From: Nocardia sp. alder85J
Lineage (GTDB): Bacteria; Actinomycetota; Actinomycetes; Mycobacteriales; Mycobacteriaceae
Length of the DNA stretch: 64,000 bases
NCBI RefSeq assembly: GCF_020176955.2
Contig: NZ_JAIUCZ020000003.1
Location: 620,001-684,000 of the forward strand
Direction of reading: 5' to 3'
Shown piece after piece: positions 27,663-36,325 of this stretch. How positions within the stretch are numbered: the stretch's first letter is position 1; each line of letters starts with the position of its first letter. The notes under the pieces are model-generated. The model did no database searches and was not told the origin of the DNA. It worked only from the letters and a program-made list of their open reading frames with translations. A program made the translations under genes and the position numbers.

Positions 27663-30233
27663 GTGAGCGCACAGGATCTGCCACAGGAACTTCGGCGTGC
27701 GTTGGCTGCTGTAGCCCGCATGCCTCGGTTACTGGTCGCGTCGGATTACGACGGAACGATCGCACCGATCGTGTCCGATCCGACGAAGGCCTATCCACAT
27801 CGAGAGTCGGTCAGCGCCTTACGCGCGCTCGCCGGTCTGACCGGTACCACCGCAGCCGTCATCTCCGGCCGGGCCTTACGCGATCTCGCGGCCCTGTCGA
27901 GGTTGCCGGTCGAGGTACAGCTGATCGGTAGCCACGGCTCGGAGTTCGATGTGGGCTTCGTCCATGCCATCGACAACGACGCGAAACAGCTACTGCGCGA
28001 GGTGCAGACGGCGCTGACCCGGATAGCCGAGAGCAATCCGGGCGCCGCCGTGGAGACCAAACCGGCGAGCGTCGCCCTGCACGTGCGCAATGCCGCCCCC
28101 GAGGTGGGGCGCCGCGCCCTCCAGCAGGCTCTCCAGGGCCCGGCCAGCTGGGTGGGCGTCCAGGTGACGGAGGGTAAGGCCGTCATCGAACTGGCGGTCG
28201 TGCAGACCGACAAGGGCGCCGCGCTGGACATCATCCGGCACCAGGAGGGCGCCTCGGCGGCGGTGTTCTTCGGCGACGACGTCACCGACGAGAAGGCGTT
28301 CGCCCGCTTGTCCGGCCCCGACGTCGGCATCAAGGTCGGTGAGGGCGCCAGCCTCGCCAAGTATCGGGTGTCGAGCACCGAGGAGGTGGCCCGCGCCCTC
28401 GCGTTCATGCTGGAGGAGCGGCGCACCTGGCTGGCCGGCGCGTCGGCCCCGCGCATCGAGCGACTGACCATGCTGGCCAGTCCCCGTTCCAAGGCGCTGG
28501 TCACCCCCGACGGCACGGTCACCTGGCTGTGCCATCCCGAACCGGATTCCGCCGCGGTGTTCGCACACCTGCTCGGCGGCCCGGAGGCGGGGCAGTTCAC
28601 GGTGGCGCCGGAACGACCCGGCCTGCCGCTGTCGCAGCGCTACGTCGACGGCACCATGACCGTCGAAACCCGCTGGGCCAGCCTGCAAGTCATCGACTAT
28701 CTGCCGCACGACGTGCCGGCCGAGCGCACCGACCTGACCCGGGTCATCGCCGGTGACGCCAAGGCGGTCGTCACCTTCGCGCCACGACCCGAATTCGGCC
28801 AGGTGCCGGTCATGCTGGAGCGCGAACCGGCCGGGTTGCGGGTGCACGGCACCAACGATCCGATCGTGCTGCGCTCCCCCGGTGTGCAGTGGGAGATCCT
28901 CGAGGAGGGCATCCACCAGACCGCCCGCGCCGTCGTGGATCCGTCCCGCGGCCCGGTGGTACTCGAAATGCGCTGTGGCACCTCGGATCTGGCGCCGACC
29001 ATGGTCGCGGAGGCGGAACGGCGGCGACACGCCGAACGCTACTGGCGTGAATGGGCGGACAAGCTGGAGCTGCCGCCGCTGAAGCCGGACCTGATGAAGC
29101 GGTCCGCGCTGACGTTGCGCGGCCTGGTGCACGAGCCGTCCGGCTCGATCATGGCCGCGGCCACCACCTCGCTGCCGGAGGACATCGGCGGCGTGCGCAA
29201 CTGGGACTACCGCTACTGCTGGCTGCGCGACGCCGCACTCACCGCGCACGCGCTGGTGGCGCTCGGTTCGCTGGGCGAGGCCGAGCAGTACCTGAACTGG
29301 GTGCACCGCGTGCTGGAGACCCTGGCCGGACCGGAACGGCTGCACCCGCTGTACACGCTGTACGGCGAGACGCTGCCGCCCGAGGCCGTGCTCGATCAGC
29401 TGCCGGGCTACGCCGGATCCCGCCCGGTGCGCGTCGGCAACGCCGCCAACATGCAGGTCCAGCTGGACGTCTTCGGACCGATCGTGGACCTGATCGCGGC
29501 CATGGCCGAGGCCCGCGAGCAGCACGGCATCGACGAACCCGACGAGGCGCTGTCCGACCGGGACTGGGAACTGGTGCGCGCCATGGTGTCCGCGGTGCAA
29601 CGCCGCTGGAGCGAACCCGACCACGGCATCTGGGAGATCCGCGGCGCCCCGCGCCACCACGTGTACTCCAAGGTGATGGGCTGGCTGACCGTCGACCGCG
29701 CCCTGAAGCTGGCGGAGAAGTTCGGCCGGATCGCCGATCCGGCCTGGGCTCCGCTGCGCGACGTCATCTCCGACGAGGTGAAGGCGAAGGGCTGGAACGA
29801 CCAGGTGCAGTCCTACACCGCCGCCTACGACGGCGTCGACCTGGACGCGGCCACCCTGCACATCGGGCTGAGCGGGCTGATCGACCCGTCCGATCCGCGG
29901 TTCGCGGCCACGGTGGTCGCCACCGAGGCCGAGTTGCGCAGCGGCTCGACGGTGTACCGGTACCACCACGACGACGGCCTGCCCGGCGGCGAGGGTGGTT
30001 TCCACCTCTGCGCGGCCTGGCTGGTCGAGGCGTACCTGCTGATCGGCAAGCGGTCCGACGCGGAAGCGCTGTTCGCCCAGCTGGTGGACGTGGCCGGACC
30101 CACCGGACTGCTCAGTGAGGAGTACGACCCGGTGGCCGAACGTTCGCTGGGCAACCATCCGCAGGCGTACAGCCACCTCGGCCTGCTGCGCTGCGCGCAG
30201 TTGCTGAGCCAGCCGGTCCCGGCCCTGGCCTGA
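27663..30233 (+). CDS. Trehalose-6-phosphate phosphatase fused to GH15 trehalase-like domain
   Basis: An 856-residue fusion. Residues 1 to about 255 are an HAD-type trehalose-6-phosphate phosphatase (OtsB): nucleophile and acid Asp28 and Asp30 in SDYDGT, SGR at 68-70, and the metal-binding FFGDDVTDEKAF at 202-213. Residues from about 262 form a GH15 protein, with a beta-rich N-terminal domain and an (alpha/alpha)6 barrel with NWDYRYCWLRDAALTAHALV and GGEGGFHLCAAWLVEAYLL. GH15 enzymes of mycobacteria are trehalases. Together the domains could make and then split trehalose in one polypeptide. The GTG start has no clear ribosome-binding site. A strong terminator follows, so the gene is probably transcribed alone. 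Confidence 0.92.
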   Translation: MSAQDLPQELRRALAAVARMPRLLVASDYDGTIAPIVSDPTKAYPHRESVSALRALAGLTGTTAAVISGRALRDLAALSRLPVEVQLIGSHGSEFDVGFVHAIDNDAKQLLREVQTALTRIAESNPGAAVETKPASVALHVRNAAPEVGRRALQQALQGPASWVGVQVTEGKAVIELAVVQTDKGAALDIIRHQEGASAAVFFGDDVTDEKAFARLSGPDVGIKVGEGASLAKYRVSSTEEVARALAFMLEERRTWLAGASAPRIERLTMLASPRSKALVTPDGTVTWLCHPEPDSAAVFAHLLGGPEAGQFTVAPERPGLPLSQRYVDGTMTVETRWASLQVIDYLPHDVPAERTDLTRVIAGDAKAVVTFAPRPEFGQVPVMLEREPAGLRVHGTNDPIVLRSPGVQWEILEEGIHQTARAVVDPSRGPVVLEMRCGTSDLAPTMVAEAERRRHAERYWREWADKLELPPLKPDLMKRSALTLRGLVHEPSGSIMAAATTSLPEDIGGVRNWDYRYCWLRDAALTAHALVALGSLGEAEQYLNWVHRVLETLAGPERLHPLYTLYGETLPPEAVLDQLPGYAGSRPVRVGNAANMQVQLDVFGPIVDLIAAMAEAREQHGIDEPDEALSDRDWELVRAMVSAVQRRWSEPDHGIWEIRGAPRHHVYSKVMGWLTVDRALKLAEKFGRIADPAWAPLRDVISDEVKAKGWNDQVQSYTAAYDGVDLDAATLHIGLSGLIDPSDPRFAATVVATEAELRSGSTVYRYHHDDGLPGGEGGFHLCAAWLVEAYLLIGKRSDAEALFAQLVDVAGPTGLLSEEYDPVAERSLGNHPQAYSHLGLLRCAQLLSQPVPALA

Positions 30234-30243
30234 TCGGTCCCGA

Positions 30244-30297
30244 ACGCGGGCCCGCGCCCGGCGCACCGTCGCCGGCCGCGGGCCCGCGTCGTCTTTT
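30244..30297 (+). terminator. Strong intrinsic terminator of the OtsB-GH15 gene
   Basis: ACGCGGGCCCGCG (30244-30256) pairs perfectly with 30277-30289, one C-C mismatch, then CCGGCG/CGCCGG closes a six-base loop; GTCTTTT follows. It starts 11 bases after the stop codon. Confidence 0.9.
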
Positions 30298-30377
30298 CCG
30301 CCTTCCCCGCGAGTCGTAACACACACCGTGAAACGGGCAGTCCGTACCGCCGGACCTGGACACGTGCGCTACATTCA

Positions 30378-30396
30378 AATGGAAATCATTTCCGTT
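30378..30396. promoter_or_regulatory. Zur box upstream of the zinc transporter operon
   Basis: AATGGAAATCATTTCCGTT is an inverted repeat with the GGAAATcATTTCC core, close to the AT-rich palindrome bound by actinobacterial Zur. It lies 27 bases before the GTG start of the substrate-binding lipoprotein gene. Confidence 0.8.
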
Positions 30397-30422
30397 ATCT
30401 GTAAGGCCAGGAGTACCCCCGC

Positions 30423-31316
30423 GTGACCAGCAGCTTCGCCCGCCGCCTCGCCGTCGCCGCCCTCGGGACGGCCGCCACCGCGACACTCCTCACCGCGTGC
30501 GGCGGTTCGACATCCGGCTCGGGCGGGCTCACCGTGGTCGCCTCCACCGACGTCTGGGGCAGTGTGGCCGCCGCCGTCGCCGGGCCCGATGTCCGGATCG
30601 TCTCGCTCATCGACGACCCCGGCCAGGACCCGCACGAGTACCAGACCACCCCGCAGGACGCGGCGCGGATCCGGGACGCGGCGCTGGTCGTCGTGAACGG
30701 TGGCCACTACGACGAGTTTGCCGAGAAGGCCGCCGCCGGTCGCGGCAAACCCACCGTCGACGCCTTCGATCTGCGCCCGGACAGCGCGAAGCACGACGAC
30801 AACGAACACGTCTGGTACGACCTGCCCACCGTCGACGCCGTCGCCGCGCGGATCGCCGCCGACCTCGGACAGCTCGATCCGGGCCACGCCCGGGCCTACA
30901 CCGACCGGGCCACCGCCTTCCACACCTCGTTGCAGGGCATCGCCGCGATCACCGCGAAGATCGCCGCCGACCACCCCGGGGCTCCGGTGTTGCAGACCGA
31001 ACCGATCGGCCACTACCTGCTGCTGGCGGCCGGCGCCACCGACCGCACCCCGCACGCCTTCTCCGAGGCCGTCGAGCAGGGCACCGATCCGGCCCCCGCC
31101 GACCTGGCCGCCGTACAGAACCTGTTGCGCGGCAAGCAGGTCCGCGCCCTGCTCTACAACGTGCAGACCGAGGACAAGACCACGAAGGAGGTCGCCGCCA
31201 CCGCGAAGAGTGCGGGAGTACCGGTGATCGAGGTCGCCGAGACCCTGCCGCAGGGACTGGATTACCTGCAATGGCAGACCCGCAACGCCCAGGCCCTGGC
31301 CACCGCCCTCGGCTGA
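30423..31316 (+). CDS. znuA: Zinc ABC transporter substrate-binding lipoprotein
   Basis: A 297-residue cluster A-I (TroA/ZnuA-like) metal-binding protein of the cell surface. The signal peptide ends in the lipobox LLTAC with Cys27 as lipidation site. Metal ligands of the family are visible: His in GQDPHEYQTTP, His in NEHVWYD after the short acidic/His stretch KHDDNEH, and later acidic residues around QTEPIGHY and NVQTEDK. The Zur box directly upstream makes zinc the likely metal. It starts the operon with the ATPase and permease genes. Confidence 0.93.
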   Translation: MTSSFARRLAVAALGTAATATLLTACGGSTSGSGGLTVVASTDVWGSVAAAVAGPDVRIVSLIDDPGQDPHEYQTTPQDAARIRDAALVVVNGGHYDEFAEKAAAGRGKPTVDAFDLRPDSAKHDDNEHVWYDLPTVDAVAARIAADLGQLDPGHARAYTDRATAFHTSLQGIAAITAKIAADHPGAPVLQTEPIGHYLLLAAGATDRTPHAFSEAVEQGTDPAPADLAAVQNLLRGKQVRALLYNVQTEDKTTKEVAATAKSAGVPVIEVAETLPQGLDYLQWQTRNAQALATALG

Positions 31317-31346
31317 GCCGCCGAGCAGAACCGATCGGATCACGCG

Positions 31347-32714
31347 ATGCCCCAGACCACCCGCACCGGCCACCGCCCGGCATCCCTCGACGACCATGAG
31401 CCGCCCGCCGACCGGCCCGACAGCCCGACCGGGGAAACCGGTGCGGCGGTAAGCGATCCGACCACACAGCAGCAATCCCCCAGCGCACCGGCCGCCCACC
31501 CGGGTGATATCGCCGAGTCGAATCCCGGGAGCGCTGCGGCTGTGTCGCGAGACACCCGTGCGGCGGTCGTGGCATCGCCGGATTCCTCGAATGCAGCCGC
31601 ACTGCCGACGACGGACGAGGCGGCACCGGGCATCGAATCCCGTGGCACGGCCACACTGCCGGTGGAGGCTGCCGGGAGCGAGTCCCTCGGCGTCTCGGCC
31701 GCTTCCGAGGCGGCCGCGGCGGGACCGGCCGAATCTGCGGCGGCGGCAGCGGGATTCGCGGTCGAATGTCCGCTCGGCTGCGAGCATCCGGTATCGCACG
31801 GGGGCGGGCAACTGCCCTCGATCAGGCGGAAATCAGTGCCCAGGAGCAACATTCGTGGCGCGCACGAGCCGGACCGCACTGCGGTGGGGACTTCGGTGGC
31901 GGACGTTTCCGAATCGGCCGGTACCCCGGCGATCCGATTGCGCGGGGCGCGGCTGAGCTATGGGGCGCGCACGGTCTGGCAGGGGCTCGATCTCGAGGTG
32001 CGGCCCGGGGAGTTCATCGCGGTGCTCGGGCCGAACGGGTCGGGGAAGACCTCGCTGCTGCGCATGCTGCTGGGGCAGGTCGCGCCGAGTGCGGGCGCGG
32101 TCGAGATCGCGGGCAGTCCGGCGCGGCTGGGCAATGCGCACATCGGCTATGTGCCGCAGCAGAAGTCGTTCGAGTCCGGGGTGCAGTTGCGCGGCGTGGA
32201 CCTGGTCGGGCTCGGGGTGGACGGGCATCGCTGGGGGTTCGGGCTGCGCGAGCGCACACGGCGACGGCGGCTGGTCGACGCGGCGGTCGCCCAGGTCGGG
32301 GCCACGCATTACGCGGACTCGCCGCTGGACGCGATGTCCGGCGGGGAGCAGCAGCGGTTACGGGTGGCGCAGGCGCTGGTCGGCGATCCGCGGGTGCTGT
32401 TGTGCGACGAACCGCTGCTGAGTCTCGATCTGGCCAATCAGCGCCTGGTGGCCGAACTCATCGACCATCGCCGCCGGACCCACGGCACCGCGGTGCTGTT
32501 CGTCACCCACGAGATCAATCCGATTCTGCCGCTGGTGGATCGGGTGCTGTACCTGGTCGACGGCCGGTTCCGGATCGGCACGCCGGACGAGGTGATGACC
32601 TCGGAGGTGCTGTCCGAGCTGTACGGCACCGAGGTGGACGTGCTGCGAGTGCGCGACCGGCTGGTCGTCGTCGGCACCGGCGACACCATGGATGCGCTCG
32701 GGGGCCACTCGTGA
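31347..32714 (+). CDS. znuC: Zinc ABC transporter ATPase with long N-terminal extension
   Basis: The last 270 residues are a complete ABC ATPase: Walker A GPNGSGKT, signature MSGGEQQR, Walker B VLLCDEPLLSLD and switch His in FVTHE. It powers zinc uptake with the flanking ZnuA and ZnuB. The frame is open back to an ATG at 31347, 30 bases after znuA, adding about 185 residues rich in Ala, Ser, Thr, Glu and Pro, predicted disordered, with a single Cys/His patch CPLGCEHPVSH. Its third codon positions remain G/C-biased but less than in the core. A GTG at 31896 with GGGGA upstream gives a normal-length 272-residue protein and is the alternative start. The stop overlaps the next start (GTGA). Confidence 0.85.
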   Translation: MPQTTRTGHRPASLDDHEPPADRPDSPTGETGAAVSDPTTQQQSPSAPAAHPGDIAESNPGSAAAVSRDTRAAVVASPDSSNAAALPTTDEAAPGIESRGTATLPVEAAGSESLGVSAASEAAAAGPAESAAAAAGFAVECPLGCEHPVSHGGGQLPSIRRKSVPRSNIRGAHEPDRTAVGTSVADVSESAGTPAIRLRGARLSYGARTVWQGLDLEVRPGEFIAVLGPNGSGKTSLLRMLLGQVAPSAGAVEIAGSPARLGNAHIGYVPQQKSFESGVQLRGVDLVGLGVDGHRWGFGLRERTRRRRLVDAAVAQVGATHYADSPLDAMSGGEQQRLRVAQALVGDPRVLLCDEPLLSLDLANQRLVAELIDHRRRTHGTAVLFVTHEINPILPLVDRVLYLVDGRFRIGTPDEVMTSEVLSELYGTEVDVLRVRDRLVVVGTGDTMDALGGHS

Positions 32715-33613
32715 GCAGCAAACTCGCCGAGGTCGTCACCGAGATGTTCGACTTCCGCACCACCGCGGAACTGCTGTCCTACGACTTCGTGTGGCAGGCG
32801 GTGCTGGCCGCGGCGCTGCTGGGACTGCTGGCCGGGATGATCGGCCCGCTGATCGTGAGCCGGCAGATGTCGTTCGCGGTGCACGGCACCAGCGAGTTGT
32901 CACTGACCGGCGCCGCGGCGGCGCTGCTGGCGGGGATCGGGGTGGGGGTGGGCGCCATCGCCGGTTCGGTGGTGGCGGCCGTCCTGTTCGGCCTACTGGG
33001 TAACCGGGTGCGGGAACGGGATTCGGTGATCGCCGTGGTGCTCTCGTTCGGCCTCGGCCTGTCGGTGCTGTTCCTGTGGCTCGGACCGACTCGGGCCGGT
33101 TCCAAGTTCTCGCTGCTGACCGGCCAGGTGGTGAGCGTCGGCAACGGCGGTCTCGGCTTGCTGGGCGCCTGCACCGTGGGGGTGCTGCTGGTGCTGGCCG
33201 TCGTCTATCGCCCGCTGTTGTTCGCCAGCACCGATCCGGAGGTGGCGATCGCGCGCGGGGTTCCGGTGCGAGCGCTGTCGGTGGTGTTCGCGGTGCTGCT
33301 CGGCGTCACCGCCGCGTTCGGGGTGCAGATCGTCGGCGCGCTGCTGGTGCTGTCGCTGCTGATCACCCCCGCCGCGGCCGCCGCCCGGATCACCGCGAGC
33401 CCGGCCCGCGCCACCCTGCTGGCCGTGCTGTTCGCGGAGATCTCCGCCGTCGGCGGCATCCTGCTGTCCCTGGCCCCCGGGGTGCCGGTGTCCACCTTCA
33501 TCACCGCGATCTCGTTCGCGATCTACCTGATCTGCCGCCTCGCCGGCAACCGCACCCGCAACCGCCGCACCCGAGTCGCCGCGCCGATAGTGGCGGCACC
33601 GGCCGAAGCCTGA
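32711..33613 (+). CDS. znuB: Zinc ABC transporter permease
   Basis: A 300-residue ABC-3 family permease with eight or nine membrane spans. Family features are SYDFVWQAVLAAALLGLLAG at the N terminus, ISRQMSF-like VSRQMSFAVHGTSELSLTGA, and the C-terminal VSTFITAISFAIYLICRL. It starts with GTG inside the ATPase stop codon, so the two are coupled. It ends the Zur-controlled operon; a 203-bp gap to the convergent mutY shows no clear terminator. Confidence 0.94.
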   Translation: MSSKLAEVVTEMFDFRTTAELLSYDFVWQAVLAAALLGLLAGMIGPLIVSRQMSFAVHGTSELSLTGAAAALLAGIGVGVGAIAGSVVAAVLFGLLGNRVRERDSVIAVVLSFGLGLSVLFLWLGPTRAGSKFSLLTGQVVSVGNGGLGLLGACTVGVLLVLAVVYRPLLFASTDPEVAIARGVPVRALSVVFAVLLGVTAAFGVQIVGALLVLSLLITPAAAAARITASPARATLLAVLFAEISAVGGILLSLAPGVPVSTFITAISFAIYLICRLAGNRTRNRRTRVAAPIVAAPAEA

Positions 33614-33816
33614 TCCGGGCGCCACTCGGCACACTGCCCAGCTCCCCCGACACACACTCGCAGCGCCATCCTCGAGGCCGATGCTGCGGGCCGCTCGCCG
33701 ACACGTCGCGGCCACACCGGGCACAGCACGCCCGGAAGTGGCCGACCTTCGAGCCCACGACCAGCCGCGTCCATGGGCATGTGCCCCAGCCGGGCAGCGA
33801 CGAATTCGCCTGTAGG

Positions 33817-34722
33817 TCAGCCCTCGCCCGCGAGGGCGAACAGTCCGTCCGGAGTCTGTTCGATCAGGCCGTCGACCAGCAGGGAGTCCAGGGCACGGGT
33901 GCGCTGGCCGGGGTCGTGGATCCAGGCCAGGTCCAGGGCCACCTGTTCGACCGGACCGGAGGCGGCGCGCAGCACGTCCAGCAGGCGGCCGCGGGCCTGG
34001 CGGTCGGTGCCCTCGTACTTCTGCACGCGGCGAACGACATCGGAGGCCGGACGGCCGGCGGCAATCCAGGCGCAGCTCGGCAGCGGGCAGCCGTCGCAGG
34101 ACGGGGTGCGGGCGGTGCAGATCGTCGCGCCCAGTTCCATCAGGGCCGCGGAGAACACGGCCGCGCGATCGATCCGGACCGGCAGCAGCGCCTCGGTCTC
34201 GGCCAGGTCCCGGCTGGACGGGTTGCCCGCCTCGGCGCGGCCGTGCACCGCGCGGGCCACCACGCGACGAACGTTGGTGTCCACCACCGGAACTCGTTGT
34301 CCGTACGCGAAACAGGCCACGGCCCTTGCCGTATAGGCGCCGATGCCGGGCAGGCCCAGCAGCACGTCCACGTCGGCGGGGACCTCATCGCCGTGTTCGG
34401 CCGCCAGCACCCGGGCGCACTCGTGCAACCGCAGCGCCCGGCGCGGGTAACCCAGTTTGCCCCAGGCCCGTAGCACCTCACCCGGCGCCGCGGCGGCCAT
34501 CGCCGACGGAACCGGCCAGCGCGCCACCCACTCCCGCCAGATCGGTTCCACCCGGACCACCGGCGTCTGCTGGAGCATGATCTCGCTCATCAGGATCTGC
34601 CAGGCGGTGACGCCCGGCCGGCGCCACGGCAGATCGCGCGCCGTCTCCCGATACCACTCGATCAAGACGTCCGAATCCACGCCGGTCCACCATCCTGTGT
34701 CGTACGGAACACCCGTGCCCAC
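33817..34722 (-). CDS. mutY: A/G-specific adenine DNA glycosylase
   Basis: MutY removes adenine mispaired with 8-oxoguanine. The 301-residue protein has the catalytic Glu in SEIMLQQTP, the helix-hairpin-helix LPGIGAYTARAVACFAYG with Asp in VPVVDTNVRRVV, and the iron-sulfur loop Cys-x6-Cys-x2-Cys-x5-Cys (CTARTPSCDGCPLPSC). Like the M. tuberculosis enzyme (304 residues) it is short at the C-terminal end, with only a reduced domain instead of the usual NUDIX-like 8-oxoG reader. It is divergent from canB, the same arrangement as in M. tuberculosis. Confidence 0.96.
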   Translation of the reverse strand: MGTGVPYDTGWWTGVDSDVLIEWYRETARDLPWRRPGVTAWQILMSEIMLQQTPVVRVEPIWREWVARWPVPSAMAAAAPGEVLRAWGKLGYPRRALRLHECARVLAAEHGDEVPADVDVLLGLPGIGAYTARAVACFAYGQRVPVVDTNVRRVVARAVHGRAEAGNPSSRDLAETEALLPVRIDRAAVFSAALMELGATICTARTPSCDGCPLPSCAWIAAGRPASDVVRRVQKYEGTDRQARGRLLDVLRAASGPVEQVALDLAWIHDPGQRTRALDSLLVDGLIEQTPDGLFALAGEG

Positions 34723-34907
34723 GACGGGTCACGTTCGCTCGCGCCCGTCCCCGCATACCGCGCCGATTCTCCCGCACCGACCATGGCGAATCCGCAGCGG
34801 TGCCCGGCCGTCCGCACCCCGCGCCCGGGCGTTGCGTGAGAGCCCAGTTGCCGGAACGTAACTTGGGCGACTGGCCGGTAGCCCGTGCCGTATGGAAAAT
34901 GGGACGC

Positions 34908-35531
34908 ATGCCTCATACGAACCCGATCAGTGCCTGGAAGGCCCTCCGCGAGGGCAACGACAGGTTCGTGAACGGCACGCTGCAGCATCCCGGCCAAGGC
35001 GCCGCCGACCGAGCCAAGCTGGTCAGCGGACAGCACCCCTCCGCAATTCTGTTCGGGTGCGGTGACTCCCGGGTCGCGGCGGAGATCATCTTCGATCAGG
35101 GCCTCGGCGACATGTTCGTGGTCCGCACCGCCGGGCACGTGCTCGACTCCTCCGTCCTCGGTTCCATCGAGTACGGCGTGGAGGTGTTGCAGGTGCCGCT
35201 GATCGTGGTGCTCGGCCACGACAGCTGCGGTGCGGTGCGCGCCACCATCGACGCGCTCGACGGGGGCAATGTGCCCGGCGGGTTCATCCGCAGCCTGGTG
35301 GAGCGGGTCACCCCGTCGATCCTGATCGGCCGGCGCGAGGGCCTGACCGAGGTCGACGAGCTGGAGGCACGGCACGTGGTGGAGACCAGCCGGCTGCTCA
35401 TGCAGCGCTCGATGACCATCTCGCAGCGGGTCGCGACCGGCGAGTGCGCCATCGCCTGCGTCACCTACAAGCTCACCGACGGCCGGGTCCAGCTGCATCG
35501 CGTGGTCGGCAACATCGGCGAAGTGGTCTGA
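34908..35531 (+). CDS. canB: Beta-class carbonic anhydrase
   Basis: CanB interconverts carbon dioxide and bicarbonate. The 207-residue protein matches M. tuberculosis Rv3588c in length and keeps the zinc ligands Cys51 (CGDSR), His104 and Cys107 (GHDSCG) plus the Asp53-Arg55 dyad. The ATG at 34908 gives the start seen in the relative; another ATG lies nine bases upstream. No ribosome-binding site is visible, and TATGGA a short way upstream could be a -10. A GC-rich hairpin follows the stop. Confidence 0.95.
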   Translation: MPHTNPISAWKALREGNDRFVNGTLQHPGQGAADRAKLVSGQHPSAILFGCGDSRVAAEIIFDQGLGDMFVVRTAGHVLDSSVLGSIEYGVEVLQVPLIVVLGHDSCGAVRATIDALDGGNVPGGFIRSLVERVTPSILIGRREGLTEVDELEARHVVETSRLLMQRSMTISQRVATGECAIACVTYKLTDGRVQLHRVVGNIGEVV

Positions 35532-35539
35532 CGACCATC

Positions 35540-35577
35540 GGCGGCGGCCGCGGGCACCGGTCCGCGACGCCGCCGCC
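35540..35577 (+). terminator. Hairpin after canB
   Basis: GGCGGCGGC (35540-35548) pairs with GCCGCCGCC (35569-35577), continued inward by CGCGG/CCGCG with a small bulge; it begins eight bases after the canB stop. Confidence 0.55.
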
Positions 35578-35628
35578 GGCGCCTCCGACACGCCGAACAT
35601 GTGAACCGGGCACGATCGCCGGTGCCCT

Positions 35629-35634
35629 TACCTT
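35629..35634 (+). promoter_or_regulatory. -10 element of a leaderless promoter
   Basis: TACCTT ends six bases before the GTG at 35641, the spacing that puts the transcription start on the start codon; no ribosome-binding site is present. Confidence 0.5.
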
Positions 35635-35640
35635 TGTTGC

Positions 35641-36324
35641 GTGCTGGAACCGAATGGACCGCTGCCGCCGGAGATCTACTGGCGTCGCCGCCTGCTCGCC
35701 ATCGCCGCGCTGGTCTTGGCCCTCGCGCTGGCGATCTGGCTGGCGTTCACCGTCGTGCGCGGCGGCACCGGGAAGAAGGCCCCGCGCGCCGCGGCCGCCA
35801 GTTCGCTGACCGCGGCCAAGGCCACCGGCACCAGCACCACCGCGGCCGCCGCCGCGGCGCCGGCGGCCACCGCTGATCCCGGCACGTCGAAGGCGGCGGC
35901 CACCACCAACGCCCTGGCCAGTGGCTCCCCGGCCTCCTGCGCCGACCAGTCGCTGGCGGTGAAGCTGACCGTCGGCCATCCCACCTACAAGCCGGGTGAG
36001 CAGCCGGTGTTCGGCATCGTGATCACCAACATCTCGACCGCCGCCTGCCAGCGCGACGTGGGTTCCGGCCTGCAACAGATCTCGGTGCAGTCGCTGGACG
36101 GTCAGCGCCGGCTGTGGTCCAACACCGACTGCGACACCGGCGGCCCGGCCGATGTGCGGGCGCTGTCCGCCGGGCAGCAGGCCGCATTCACGCTGACCTG
36201 GTCCGGTACCACCTCACAGCCCAACTGCGCCGGGCAGCGGGTGCCGGTGCCACCGGGCGCCTACGCGGTGGTGGCGCAGTTCGGCTCGATCCGCAGCACC
36301 CCGGAGACGTTCAACATCGCCTGA
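35641..36324 (+). CDS. Single-pass membrane-anchored protein, Rv3587c-like
   Basis: A 227-residue protein with a short cytosolic start, one membrane span (LAIAALVLALALAIWLAFTV, residues about 19-38), an Ala/Thr/Ser linker and an extracellular beta-rich domain containing SCADQSLAVKLTVGHPTYKP, GIVITNISTAAC and NTDCDTGGP. The four cysteines suggest disulfides. Its place between canB and radA is that of the M. tuberculosis membrane protein Rv3587c. It lacks a known catalytic motif. Its stop and the radA stop on the other strand are separated by one base. Confidence 0.88.
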   Translation: MLEPNGPLPPEIYWRRRLLAIAALVLALALAIWLAFTVVRGGTGKKAPRAAAASSLTAAKATGTSTTAAAAAAPAATADPGTSKAAATTNALASGSPASCADQSLAVKLTVGHPTYKPGEQPVFGIVITNISTAACQRDVGSGLQQISVQSLDGQRRLWSNTDCDTGGPADVRALSAGQQAAFTLTWSGTTSQPNCAGQRVPVPPGAYAVVAQFGSIRSTPETFNIA

Positions 36325-36325
36325 A

